The translations under genes and the position numbers were made by a program. Shown here one piece after another: positions 8,784 to 16,519 of a DNA stretch of 64,000 bases; position 1 is the stretch's first letter; the number at the start of each line of letters is the position of its first letter. The notes under the pieces are model-generated. The model had not been told where the DNA came from. It worked only from the letters and a program-made list of their open reading frames with translations, and made no database searches. The DNA lies in NCBI RefSeq assembly GCF_002155145.1, contig NZ_CP021323.1, positions 310,001-374,000 of the forward strand, given 5' to 3'. This stretch comes from Kushneria konosiri. Lineage in GTDB: Bacteria; Pseudomonadota; Gammaproteobacteria; Pseudomonadales; Halomonadaceae.

Positions 8784-10034
8784 TCAGGATGTTTCGTGAT
8801 CGTTGACAGGGCGCGCGATAATACGCCAATCAGGGCCGAAGGCGCGAACATCGACAATGGAAAGCTGCCGACGCTGTGACAGTTTCTCAAGCCCTGGCAG
8901 GGTCAGAAGCCCGCGCGCCTCGTCGCCCATCAGTATCGGTGCCATATAAATGATCAGTTCATTGACCAGTCCCGCATCCAGCATGGCACCGCTTAAACGC
9001 GAGCCGCTTTCAAGCAGCACTTCATTACACTGTTCAACATCGGCCAGATAATGCATCAGGGCTTCCAGATCGACCTGCCCGCCCGAACTGGCAGGCAGCG
9101 TCACGACTTCCGCCCCTGCCGCCACCAGCGTTTCACGCCGACGGAAGTGATCCCGATTGTCGAGTGCCCCGGGGCCGGTCGGTGATACCGTAGCGACCAG
9201 CGTACGACCAGGCTCTGTCAGACAGCGCGACGTAGGCGGCAAAGACAGGGTCGAATCAACGACGACTCTCAGCGGCTGGCGCACGCCCCGCTCATGCGAC
9301 ACCTGAGCGGCGTGCGACTCTGGCCGACCGAGCTGGTCCACCCGCACGGTCAGCCGGCTGTCATCACGCATCACCGAGGCAACACCGCTCAAGATCGCGC
9401 TGGAGCGCGCACGCAGATGCTGCACATCACGTCGCGCACGCTCGCCGGTAATCCATTTGGATTCACCACTGGCCATGGCCGTTCGGCCATCCAGGCTCAT
9501 CGCCATCTTGAGCCGGACGTGAGGCAGCGAGCGCTGCATGCGCGAGATAAACCCCACGTTGAGCTCACGGGCATCGGCTTCAAGCATCCCCACGCGGGTG
9601 CCGACACCGGCGGCCTCAAGCATCGCAATGCCACGACCGGAGACCTGAGGGTTGGGGTCGAGCATGGCGGCCACCACCACATCCACGCCCGCCTCGGCCA
9701 GTGCCTTGGCACAGGGGCCGGTTCGTCCGTAGTGGGAGCAGGGTTCCAGTGTGACATAGGCAGTTGTCCCGCGCGCCGCCTCACCAGCGGCCCGCAGGGC
9801 ATGGATTTCAGCATGGGGCTCGCCGGTGAGCTCGTGCCAGCCTTCCCCCACAATCTGATTGCCGCGCACCAGTACACAGCCTACCCGTGGGTTGGGATCT
9901 GTCGTATAGAGACCGCGACGCGCCAGGTGCAACGCGCGAGCCATGTAATCCTCGGGTTGCCGTGTCACGCTTGAGCTTCCCTCCATGCGGCAGGAAAGGA
10001 CTGCCGCTTCTTGTGCAGCCCCTTCAATGCTCAT
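8784..10034 (-). CDS. ribD: Bifunctional riboflavin biosynthesis deaminase/reductase RibD
   Basis: Catalyses two steps of riboflavin synthesis: deamination of the pyrimidine and reduction of the ribosyl side chain. The deaminase domain has the zinc motifs HAEIHAL and [11 protein letters not shown]; the reductase domain follows from [15 protein letters not shown] onwards. The start at 10034 is preferred because AGGAG lies 4 bases upstream and it overlaps the end of nrdR by 11 bases. It gives 416 residues, about 35-45 more at the N terminus than usual; a start at 9986 gives 400 residues but has no clear ribosome site. The frame is open further upstream, but that is only overlap with nrdR. Confidence 0.93.
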   Translation of the reverse strand: MSIEGAAQEAAVLSCRMEGSSSVTRQPEDYMARALHLARRGLYTTDPNPRVGCVLVRGNQIVGEGWHELTGEPHAEIHALRAAGEAARGTTAYVTLEPCSHYGRTGPCAKALAEAGVDVVVAAMLDPNPQVSGRGIAMLEAAGVGTRVGMLEADARELNVGFISRMQRSLPHVRLKMAMSLDGRTAMASGESKWITGERARRDVQHLRARSSAILSGVASVMRDDSRLTVRVDQLGRPESHAAQVSHERGVRQPLRVVVDSTLSLPPTSRCLTEPGRTLVATVSPTGPGALDNRDHFRRRETLVAAGAEVVTLPASSGGQVDLEALMHYLADVEQCNEVLLESGSRLSGAMLDAGLVNELIIYMAPILMGDEARGLLTLPGLEKLSQRRQLSIVDVRAFGPDWRIIARPVNDHETS

Positions 10035-10533
10035 GAGACTCCTGATCCCTGCCAGTGATGCCCGTACCTGATGGCGACATGGAGTCACTGGAAAGGCGCT
10101 CGATTTCGGCGCGGAACTCATCGATGTCCTGAAAGCGCCGATACACCGAAGCAAAGCGGATATAGGCAATCTGGTCCAGAGCTCGAAGCTGACCCATGAC
10201 CTCCTCTCCGATCGCCAGCGCATTGATTTCACGCTCACCGCGTGCTCGAAGGCGCTGCCGGATACGCTCGATGGCCGCTTCGATATGCTCGCTGGACACC
10301 GGACGCTTTTCGAGTGCCCGAAGCATGCCTGCACGCAGCTTGGCAGGATCAAAGCTTTCTCGCGAACCATCGGCCTTGACCACACGTGGCATGACCAGCT
10401 CAGCGGCCTCATGCGTGGTGAAACGCTCGCCACAGGCAAGACACTGGCGACGACGACGCACCTGATCGCCATCGGCTACCAGCCGGGAGTCAGTGACCCG
10501 CGTATCCTGCGCACCGCAAAAGGGGCAATGCAT
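10024..10533 (-). CDS. nrdR: Transcriptional repressor NrdR
   Basis: A nucleotide-sensing repressor of ribonucleotide reductase genes. The 169-residue protein begins MHCPFCG and has four zinc-finger cysteines (CPFC and CLAC), followed by the ATP-cone domain ([23 protein letters not shown]) and [15 protein letters not shown]. The start at 10533 is set by the zinc finger; the frame is open upstream without family similarity. A C-terminal tail of about 15 residues beyond the usual length overlaps ribD. It is the first gene of the rib operon, the standard arrangement in gammaproteobacteria. Confidence 0.95.
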   Translation of the reverse strand: MHCPFCGAQDTRVTDSRLVADGDQVRRRRQCLACGERFTTHEAAELVMPRVVKADGSRESFDPAKLRAGMLRALEKRPVSSEHIEAAIERIRQRLRARGEREINALAIGEEVMGQLRALDQIAYIRFASVYRRFQDIDEFRAEIERLSSDSMSPSGTGITGRDQESHEH

Positions 10534-10901
10534 GAGTGTTCTCTGTTTCGTCGATGAAAGACCCGATAAACGATGCCCGAACCTTCGGCCGCAAATCGCA
10601 GGGGCATTACCCGCAGAATCCCATTCGTGGCCGGAAAGAGGCTGGACACGACCGGCACCACGGGCAGACGTTGCGACATGTCGACGCATGCTCGGGCCTC
10701 ATATTGTAACGTTTTACCCTGTGTTCGGAAACGCATCCCCATGCTCAGGGCGCAAACGTGCACGGTTTGAGGCGGAAATGAAGCCGAAACCCTTCATGTC
10801 ATTATGTCTTTTATCGAGCATGGCGGAGGTAACGCGCAGTTGAGCGCCATCGTTCATGGCGCTATTTTGAAACCGACAATGTCGATCGGTAGACAAAACA
10901 C
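10534..10901. other. Intergenic region between nrdR and the GlsB-like genes
   Basis: This 368-base gap separates divergent genes and should hold the promoter of the nrdR-rib operon and that of the plus-strand small membrane gene. A plus-strand frame covers 10493-10843 but overlaps nrdR, has no family likeness and no ribosome site, so it is not called. A small hairpin is at 10843-10863. No riboswitch was recognised. Confidence 0.5.
10843..10863 (+). terminator. Small hairpin before GlsB-like gene
   Basis: AGCGCCAT (10843-10850) pairs with ATGGCGCT (10856-10863) and is followed by ATTTTGA. It lies 38 bases before the start of the small membrane protein, so it could be a weak terminator or a leader structure of that gene. 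Confidence 0.3.
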
Positions 10902-11165
10902 ATGAACATTATCTCCTGGATTTTCGCAAGCATTGCCGTGGGCATGCTGGTCAACCTGATCATTCCGCGTCATTTGAGTGTCGGTTTTCTTGGCACGGCA
11001 GGCATGGCAGTACTGGGTGGCGTAGTACTGGCCTTTCTCGTCACCGTGTTTGGTTTTGCCGCCGAACTCTCCTTCGATGTTCGAAGTCTTGCCGCGGCGG
11101 TCGCGGGCGCGCTGGGGGCAATCGCGGTCATGACGCTCTGGATGGCGCGCTATCAAAAAAGATAG
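10902..11165 (+). CDS. Small GlsB/YeaQ/YmgE-like membrane protein
   Basis: An 87-residue, very hydrophobic protein with about three membrane segments (3-22, 28-50 and 62-80) and a short basic C terminus (ARYQKR). Its layout resembles the GlsB/YeaQ/YmgE (transglycosylase-associated) family, but the conserved MPGKDPGG loop of that family is replaced here by IPRHLSVGF. It is therefore a divergent member at best. Function unknown; family members are often induced by stress. A clearer family member follows 190 bases downstream on the same strand, suggesting an old duplication. Confidence 0.6.
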   Translation: MNIISWIFASIAVGMLVNLIIPRHLSVGFLGTAGMAVLGGVVLAFLVTVFGFAAELSFDVRSLAAAVAGALGAIAVMTLWMARYQKR

Positions 11166-11354
11166 GCCGCACCGGAACAGTTCCGATTATTACTTTTCAA
11201 TCAGTGACATACTGCAATACACCCAGCTTGCCAGTTCCCCCGGGTCGATCTAGTCTTGAGTTCAGTCAGGCAGGAAGAATCAAGGAATGGTTTTTCTGCC
11301 GGCCCTTTCACACTGGACACTGCCGGATACGGCAACAGCACGGAGCAGCTGACT

Positions 11355-11603
11355 ATGGGTATTATCGCGTGGATCATTTTTGGTCTGATTGCAGGTGCCA
11401 TCGCAAAATTCCTGATGCCCGGCAAGGATCCCGGCGGATTCATCGTCACCATTATCATCGGTATTCTGGGCGCGGTGGTCGGCGGCTGGATCGGTACGGC
11501 ACTGGGCTTTGGCAGTGTCAGTGGCTTCAACATCGGCAGCTTTGTCATCGCCATTATTGGCGCACTGGTCCTGCTGTTTCTTTATCGAGTGGTCAAAAAA
11601 TAG
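11355..11603 (+). CDS. GlsB/YeaQ/YmgE family stress-response membrane protein
   Basis: An 82-residue protein with the whole family pattern: MGIIAWIIFGLIAGAIAK, the loop LMPGKDPGGF, then IIIGILGAVVGGWIGTALGFG and a last hydrophobic helix ending RVVKK. Three membrane helices are predicted. The ATG at 11355 has GGAGC about 9 bases upstream and matches the usual family length; the frame is open further upstream but without likeness. The exact function of this family is not known. Confidence 0.85.
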   Translation: MGIIAWIIFGLIAGAIAKFLMPGKDPGGFIVTIIIGILGAVVGGWIGTALGFGSVSGFNIGSFVIAIIGALVLLFLYRVVKK

Positions 11604-11634
11604 CCACGTGATGAAACAATAGAGACTGCCAGTA

Positions 11635-11657
11635 GCGGCTGCCCACAGGGCAGCCGC
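11635..11657 (+). terminator. Hairpin after GlsB-family gene
   Basis: A perfect 10-bp stem GCGGCTGCCC (11635-11644) pairs with GGGCAGCCGC (11648-11657) around ACA. The T tract is poor. The ribosome site of the next gene (GGAG) begins within 3 bases of the stem, so the hairpin could also affect cdhR translation. It closely resembles the hairpin at 3285-3305. Confidence 0.5.
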
Positions 11658-11672
11658 TTGGAGCTCTTCAAA

Positions 11673-12680
11673 ATGTCCTCGTCTGACTCGACACGCCCCT
11701 TCCTTTCCCAAGCGACATCAATACGACACATCGCCTTTCTGCTTCTTGAGCGCTTTTCGATGATGGCGTTTTTCTCAGCCATCGAACCGCTTCGTATCGC
11801 CAACCGCATCGCCGAACGCACGCTTTATCGCTGGAGCATCCTCAGCATGGATGGGCACCCCGTCAGCGCCTCCAACGATATGCGCCTGATGGCAGACACC
11901 ACGCTTGAGCATGTCGACCGACCCGATGCACTGGCGGTCTGTGCCGGATTTGCGCCGTTGAGTCTGCCAACGCGCACCCTGCATCGAAAACTGCATCAGC
12001 TCGATCAACAGGGATGCTGTCTGGGCGGCATCGACACGGGCGCCTTTGTACTCGCCATGGCCGGCCTGCTCGAACCCCGTGACCGCATCACCCTGCATTG
12101 GGAGAGTCTGCCGGACTTCAGGGAACGCTGGCCTCACCTGCAGGTCAACGAGTCGCTTTTTGAGCTGGGCCAGAGACGCTTTTTTTGCGCCGGTGGTGCT
12201 GCCGCCATGGACATGAGTCTGGCCGCGATTGCCCGACATCACGATCAGACGCTGGCCAACGCCGTGGCCGAGCAATTGATTCATGACCGTGTTCGCAGTC
12301 ATGAAGACCACCAGCGCCAGTCCATCGCAAGACGCTTGAAACTCCATCATCGTCCCCTGATCGAGGCACTGCATCTGATGGAGCTACATATCGAACAGCC
12401 ACTCTCGATCGATACGCTGGCAAAAAAGGCCAGCGTGTCACGTCGGCAACTGCAGCGCTTGTTTGTTGATCAACTCGACACTACGCCCGCCGCCTGGTAT
12501 CTGTCCCTGCGCATGCAACGGGCGCGTACACTGCTGGAGGAGAGTGAAATGAGCATCACGGCCATTGCCCTTGCCTGCGGGTTCACCTCGGCCTCGGGGC
12601 TAAGCCACGCCTTTCAGCGCCATTACGGCCACACGCCCGGGTATTATCGCCAAACCAGCGGGTTTACAGGGAAGTCATAG
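11673..12680 (+). CDS. cdhR: AraC-family regulator with GATase1-like N-terminal domain (CdhR-like carnitine regulator)
   Basis: A 335-residue regulator. The N-terminal two thirds (about 15-200) has the DJ-1/PfpI glutamine-amidotransferase-like fold typical of the GbdR/CdhR group: IAFLLLERFSMMAFFSAIEPLR, CAGFAPL, and GGIDTGAFVLAMAGLL. The C-terminal part has two helix-turn-helix motifs (SIDTLAKKASVSRRQLQRLF and ITAIALACGFTSASGLSHAF). The ATG at 11673 has GGAG 9 bases upstream. It converges on the carnitine genes cdhC-cdhA-cdhB, and in pseudomonads a regulator of this type activates them in response to carnitine. The specific name is inferred from that context. Confidence 0.85.
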   Translation: MSSSDSTRPFLSQATSIRHIAFLLLERFSMMAFFSAIEPLRIANRIAERTLYRWSILSMDGHPVSASNDMRLMADTTLEHVDRPDALAVCAGFAPLSLPTRTLHRKLHQLDQQGCCLGGIDTGAFVLAMAGLLEPRDRITLHWESLPDFRERWPHLQVNESLFELGQRRFFCAGGAAAMDMSLAAIARHHDQTLANAVAEQLIHDRVRSHEDHQRQSIARRLKLHHRPLIEALHLMELHIEQPLSIDTLAKKASVSRRQLQRLFVDQLDTTPAAWYLSLRMQRARTLLEESEMSITAIALACGFTSASGLSHAFQRHYGHTPGYYRQTSGFTGKS

Positions 12681-12681
12681 A

Positions 12682-13152
12682 TCACTTTCGATGGCGAAAC
12701 CCGATACGTCTTCCGGCCTGCTCGGGCCAGTTGCCGTGTGCCGCTTTCGGCAATCGTTCGATCCGGGCCATGATCTCCTGTGCAAAGGCCGCTGGTCGAT
12801 CCGTTCGGGTATCGATACCCATCAGCATCTGTTCGCTGGTGGCCAGTACCGTTTCCTCGCGATCATCGATCAGGTTAAAAAAGACGTGCAGCCGTTTGGC
12901 GTCCGCCTCAAGCAACACGACCTCACAGCGCACCTGCGCGCCTTCTAGTACCTGCTGCAGGTAGCACAGATGGGTTTCAAGGGTATATATCGTGCAGCCA
13001 TGGGCATGGCGACCATGGTCATCCAGGCCGATATGCACCATCAGCGCCTCGACACCATGTGAAAAGAGCAGCGCGTAGGCGGCATCGTTCATGTGGCCAT
13101 TATAATCCACCCATGTCGGCAGCACGGATTGCGTCAGCAGAGGAAGTGCCAT
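12682..13152 (-). CDS. cdhB: Thioesterase of carnitine catabolism (CdhB-like, hotdog fold)
   Basis: A 156-residue hotdog-fold acyl-CoA thioesterase of the 4-hydroxybenzoyl-CoA type, with WVDYNGHMNDAAYALLFSHG (the general Asp/His motif region) and a following YTLETHLCYLQQV strand. In the pseudomonad cluster the equivalent gene is adjacent to carnitine dehydrogenase and its product is thought to hydrolyse betainyl-CoA to glycine betaine. The start codon overlaps the cdhA stop (TGATG). The stop is one base from the stop of convergent cdhR. Confidence 0.85.
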   Translation of the reverse strand: MALPLLTQSVLPTWVDYNGHMNDAAYALLFSHGVEALMVHIGLDDHGRHAHGCTIYTLETHLCYLQQVLEGAQVRCEVVLLEADAKRLHVFFNLIDDREETVLATSEQMLMGIDTRTDRPAAFAQEIMARIERLPKAAHGNWPEQAGRRIGFRHRK

Positions 13153-14123
13153 CAGATCCGCCCTCCCAGCCCTTCCTGCTCGGGCCAGTAGCGCTCTACT
13201 ACCTCAAGCAATTCGCCAAGAAAACGATCCCGTCGCGCTTCAAGCGCTGCAACCGAACGCCCCCCGGCCTGAAACTCGCTTCCCGAGGCCACCCGCTCGA
13301 TCAGCTCAGGCGTCAGTTCCGGGGCTTCCAGCCGCGTCCAGGGCTGTTTCAGGGCCGGACCGAACTGCTCCAGCATGTGACGCATGCCGCCTTCACCCCC
13401 GGCCAGGTGAAAGGTCAGGAAGGTGCCCATCAGCGACCAGCGCAGGCCGGCACCATAGACAATCGCCGCGTCGACCTCCTCGGTGGTGGCGACCCCGTCA
13501 TTGACCAGATGCAGGGCCTCGCGCCATAGCGCCTCCATGAGACGGTCGGCAATGTGGCCCTCGATTTCGCGCCGAACGATCAATGGCCGCATGCCCAGTC
13601 GCTCATACTGTGCCCTGGCGGATTCCATCTGGTCCCGGTGGGTGTGCTGACCTCCGACCAGTTCGACCAATGGCAGCAGATAGACCGGATTGAAAGGGTG
13701 AGCCACGATGACCCGCCCCGGCGCCCTGTGACATTGCGCCTGAAGTTCGCTGGCCGTGATGCCGGAGGTCGACGACCCGATCAATACCTGCTCCGGCACA
13801 CGTGCATCAATATCTGCCAGCAGCGTCTGTTTGATGACCAGCCGCTCGGGCGCGTTTTCCTGCACCAGATCAGCGCCCTGAAGGGCCCTGTCAAGATCGG
13901 TGAAAAAATGAAGGGCTTCGCGCGAGGCACCGCCCGCCAGCCCACGGCGCACCAGAGCAGGCCAGGCCGTATCGATATTTTTTTGAAAGCGCCTGACGGC
14001 GTCGGGGTCCGGATCCCATGCCTGCACCCGCATCCCGGCGGCCAGTGCCCGTGCCGCCCAGCCGCTGCCGATCACACCACACCCAATGACAGCCAGGGTG
14101 TTTTCTGAAGCGTCTGCCCTCAT
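13152..14123 (-). CDS. cdhA: L-carnitine dehydrogenase
   Basis: Oxidises L-carnitine to 3-dehydrocarnitine with NAD. The 323 residues belong to the 3-hydroxyacyl-CoA dehydrogenase superfamily: Rossmann motif [16 protein letters not shown] near the N terminus, [34 protein letters not shown] (catalytic His), and the substrate-domain sequence [20 protein letters not shown]. That last motif is characteristic of carnitine dehydrogenases rather than fatty-acid enzymes. It overlaps cdhC upstream (ATGA) and cdhB downstream (TGATG), so the three are one translationally coupled operon. Confidence 0.92.
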   Translation of the reverse strand: MRADASENTLAVIGCGVIGSGWAARALAAGMRVQAWDPDPDAVRRFQKNIDTAWPALVRRGLAGGASREALHFFTDLDRALQGADLVQENAPERLVIKQTLLADIDARVPEQVLIGSSTSGITASELQAQCHRAPGRVIVAHPFNPVYLLPLVELVGGQHTHRDQMESARAQYERLGMRPLIVRREIEGHIADRLMEALWREALHLVNDGVATTEEVDAAIVYGAGLRWSLMGTFLTFHLAGGEGGMRHMLEQFGPALKQPWTRLEAPELTPELIERVASGSEFQAGGRSVAALEARRDRFLGELLEVVERYWPEQEGLGGRI

Positions 14124-15013
14124 GCCGCACCTCCCGGCGTACGCAGTCCCAGATGCTGACGCGTCTCGTCCGGTCGCATGACCCGCGCTCCGAGTGACTC
14201 GACAATGCCAACGGCCTTCTCGACCAGTGCGGCATTGTCCGCCCCGATGCCTTTGGAGAGATAAAGGTTATCTTCCAGGCCGACGCGAACATGTCCCCCC
14301 AGCAATACAGACTGCGCCACCATCGGCATCTGCATCCGACCGATGCCAAAGGCGGCCCAGTGCGCATTATTCGGCAGCAGATCTCGCATGGTCAGCATGG
14401 TCTGAGTTTCTGCCTCGGCCCCCCAGGGAATGCCCAGGCAAAGCTGAAACAGGGGGTCGCCATCGATCAAACCTTCATCGATGAGCTGTCGTGCAAAGCG
14501 GATGTGTCCGGTATCAAAGCACTCAAGCTCGGGTTTGACGCCCGCCGCCTTGACCAGGGCCGCATGCTCGCGCAGCCAGTCGGCACTGTTGAGATAAACC
14601 ATGTTGCCAAAATTGAGGCTGCCACAGTCCAGCGTGCAGATTTCAGGCAACAGCTCAGCCACCGGCGCATGCCGCTCTGCCGGCGTTTGTAGATCGCTGC
14701 CGGCACCGGCACGCAGATCACCGTGTTCAAGTTCGGGGAATAGATCGCCACCGCCACCGGCCGTGAGATTGAGCACGATATCAACGTCGGCTTCGCGCAC
14801 CCGCGCCACTACTTCGCGGAAATGATTGATGTCATGGCTGACACCACCGGTGGCAGGGTCGCGCACGTGGATATGGGCAATACTGGCCCCGGCCCTGGCA
14901 GCCTCGAGAGCGGATTCGGCAATCTCCTTCGGCGTGACGGGCACCGCGGGATTGCGTGAGGGGGTATCCCCTGCGCCGGTCACGGCGCAGGTCAAAATGA
15001 CATTGTGGTTCAT
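14120..15013 (-). CDS. cdhC: BKACE-family (DUF849) enzyme, dehydrocarnitine cleavage enzyme
   Basis: A 297-residue zinc-dependent beta-keto acid cleavage enzyme. Motifs: [23 protein letters not shown] at the N terminus, IAHIHVRDP (two metal-binding His), NLTAGGGG, and near the end [17 protein letters not shown]. In carnitine operons this family combines 3-dehydrocarnitine with acetyl-CoA to give acetoacetate and betainyl-CoA, which the thioesterase then opens to glycine betaine. It is the first gene of the operon. No caiX-type binding protein gene, present in the pseudomonad cluster, is seen here. Confidence 0.9.
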   Translation of the reverse strand: MNHNVILTCAVTGAGDTPSRNPAVPVTPKEIAESALEAARAGASIAHIHVRDPATGGVSHDINHFREVVARVREADVDIVLNLTAGGGGDLFPELEHGDLRAGAGSDLQTPAERHAPVAELLPEICTLDCGSLNFGNMVYLNSADWLREHAALVKAAGVKPELECFDTGHIRFARQLIDEGLIDGDPLFQLCLGIPWGAEAETQTMLTMRDLLPNNAHWAAFGIGRMQMPMVAQSVLLGGHVRVGLEDNLYLSKGIGADNAALVEKAVGIVESLGARVMRPDETRQHLGLRTPGGAA

Positions 15014-15138
15014 GACATCTCCTTCGGCGGATGGGAATCAACCCAGTATCCGGGCTCCGAGAAAAGAGAATTTGACGCCAGGTGACCTTCTGATGACGCA
15101 GTGCGACATCAGAAGGCCCGATCAATCAGGTCATGACA

Positions 15139-16146
15139 TTAATGGGAAGAATCGGACGAGACCTTGCCTGCGGCACGGCTCTTCAACAGGCTGGCCACTG
15201 TGGTGATCAAAAGGATGCCGATAATGACGGACAGTGACAGCACGGTCGAAATGTGAGGCACCCATTCAAGCGGCTGGCCGTTATTGATAAAGGGCAGCGT
15301 GTTTTCGACCATGGCATGCATGACGAGCTTCACACCGATAAAGCCCAGAATCAGCGACAACCCGAAGCCCAGATACACCAGTCGGTCCAGCAGCCCCCCC
15401 AGCAGGAAGTAGAGCTGCAAAAGCCCCAGCAGCGCAAAGGCGTTGGCCGTAAAGACAATGTAGGGCTCCTGGGTCAGACCATAAATGGCCGGAATCGAGT
15501 CCAGCGCAAACAGCACATCGGTTACCCCAAGCGTCAGGACGACCAGAAAAAGCGGTGTCAGTACCCGCTTGCCGTTTTCACGGGCCATCAGCTTTTGTTC
15601 GTGAAACTGATCCGTCACCGGTAGATGACGCTGCGCAAACTTTACCAGTGGGTTGGGCTCAAAATCGTCGGCGCCCTGCTGTTTGTGCTGGGCACTTTCG
15701 ACCGCCAGCTTGAAGGCGGTATAAAGCAGAAACAGCCCGAAGATATAGAAAACCCAGCTGAACTGGTTAATGGCAGCCGCGCCCACGGCGATGAAAATGC
15801 CCCGCATGATCAGCGCCATGATGATGCCGATCAACAGCGCCTTTTGCTGATAGATTCGTGGGACGGCAAACTTGGCCATGATGATGGCAAAGACGAAAAG
15901 GTTATCCACCGACAGGCTCTTTTCGGTAATAAAGCCAGCGAAATATTCCACGCCATGGTCGTGCCCCCAGACCATCCAGAGACCCGCCCCGAAAATCATG
16001 GCCAGGGTAATATAAAATACGGACCACAGCGCAGATTCACGCAGCGTAGGCGCATGAGGCTTTCGCACATGCGAAAAGAAATCAAAGATAAAGATGGCTG
16101 CGAAGCCCGCAATGGTGACTTCCCAGATCCAGGCAGGAACGTTCAT
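15139..16146 (-). CDS. alx: TerC/Alx family integral membrane protein (probable manganese exporter)
   Basis: A 335-residue membrane protein with about nine hydrophobic segments. It shows the TerC/Alx signatures ITEKSLSVDNLFVFAIIM (about residues 73-90) and VTDVLFALDSIPAIYGLT, whose acidic residues lie in the membrane and are thought to bind metal. The Alx branch exports manganese in E. coli and tunes its level. A hydrophilic loop of about 40 residues (QHKQQGADDFEPNP) separates the two halves. A ribosome site GGAG lies 8 bases before the ATG and is held in a hairpin that belongs to a probable manganese riboswitch, which agrees with the manganese role. Confidence 0.88.
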   Translation of the reverse strand: MNVPAWIWEVTIAGFAAIFIFDFFSHVRKPHAPTLRESALWSVFYITLAMIFGAGLWMVWGHDHGVEYFAGFITEKSLSVDNLFVFAIIMAKFAVPRIYQQKALLIGIIMALIMRGIFIAVGAAAINQFSWVFYIFGLFLLYTAFKLAVESAQHKQQGADDFEPNPLVKFAQRHLPVTDQFHEQKLMARENGKRVLTPLFLVVLTLGVTDVLFALDSIPAIYGLTQEPYIVFTANAFALLGLLQLYFLLGGLLDRLVYLGFGLSLILGFIGVKLVMHAMVENTLPFINNGQPLEWVPHISTVLSLSVIIGILLITTVASLLKSRAAGKVSSDSSH

Positions 16147-16154
16147 GCACGATT

Positions 16155-16365
16155 CTCCGGCAAAGAAGATTTACCGGAGGTCTCTTCCGCCAGGCGCGCA
16201 CCACACATGGTTGTGGCACTCTCCTGACCAGCGGCACCGGGCAACCATCTCAAGGGACGATCCCTCAAAGACAATCTACCGTGATGACGACACCGCTGTA
16301 GAAAAAACGCAGCCTCAATGACAGACACCGCGCCCTGCAGGGAATACTCCCCTCCTTCAACAGCG
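16155..16365 (-). promoter_or_regulatory. Probable yybP-ykoY manganese riboswitch upstream of TerC/Alx
   Basis: On the minus strand the leader begins GGAGG followed by GGAGTA (about 16358-16348) and ends GGAAGAGA followed by CCTCC (about 16186-16174). GGAGG and CCTCC form a closing helix that brings GGAGTA opposite AGAGA, the paired internal loops of the yybP-ykoY aptamer. A second helix GGCGCG/CGCGCC lies just inside, and GTCGTCATCACGG resembles the family's GUCGUCA segment. The 3' side CTCCGG (16179-16174) can instead pair with CCGGAG (16160-16155), which contains the ribosome site of alx. Manganese binding would then free translation. Aptamer identified by eye; the insert is longer than average. 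Confidence 0.72.
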
Positions 16366-16478
16366 GCCAGTGTCAATCAGCATTGAAACAGGCGCAAGCT
16401 AATAATTAAGCCTTAATATTTTTTCAGACCGGATACAGTTTGAATTCCTGACCATCCGGGTCTTTGCTTACAAGACCT

Positions 16479-16508
16479 ACAATAATAGATACCACAATAA
16501 TAGATACC
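16479..16508 (+). repeat. Two tandem 15-bp direct repeats before the GH13 gene
   Basis: ACAATAATAGATACC occurs at 16479-16493 and again at 16494-16508 with no spacer. The array ends 11 bases before the ATG at 16520 and lies across the leader and ribosome-site region (CCGGAGC follows). It could be an operator or the product of replication slippage. Confidence 0.9.
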
Positions 16509-16519
16509 GGAGCTCTGCC

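Noticed and set aside
10493-10843. 116-codon plus-strand frame next to nrdR
   Set aside because: Overlaps the start of nrdR, is low-complexity in Arg/Cys/Pro, and has no ribosome site.
12750-12775. tRNA T-arm-like sequence TTCGATCC
   Set aside because: It is within cdhB coding sequence and no cloverleaf can be drawn around it.
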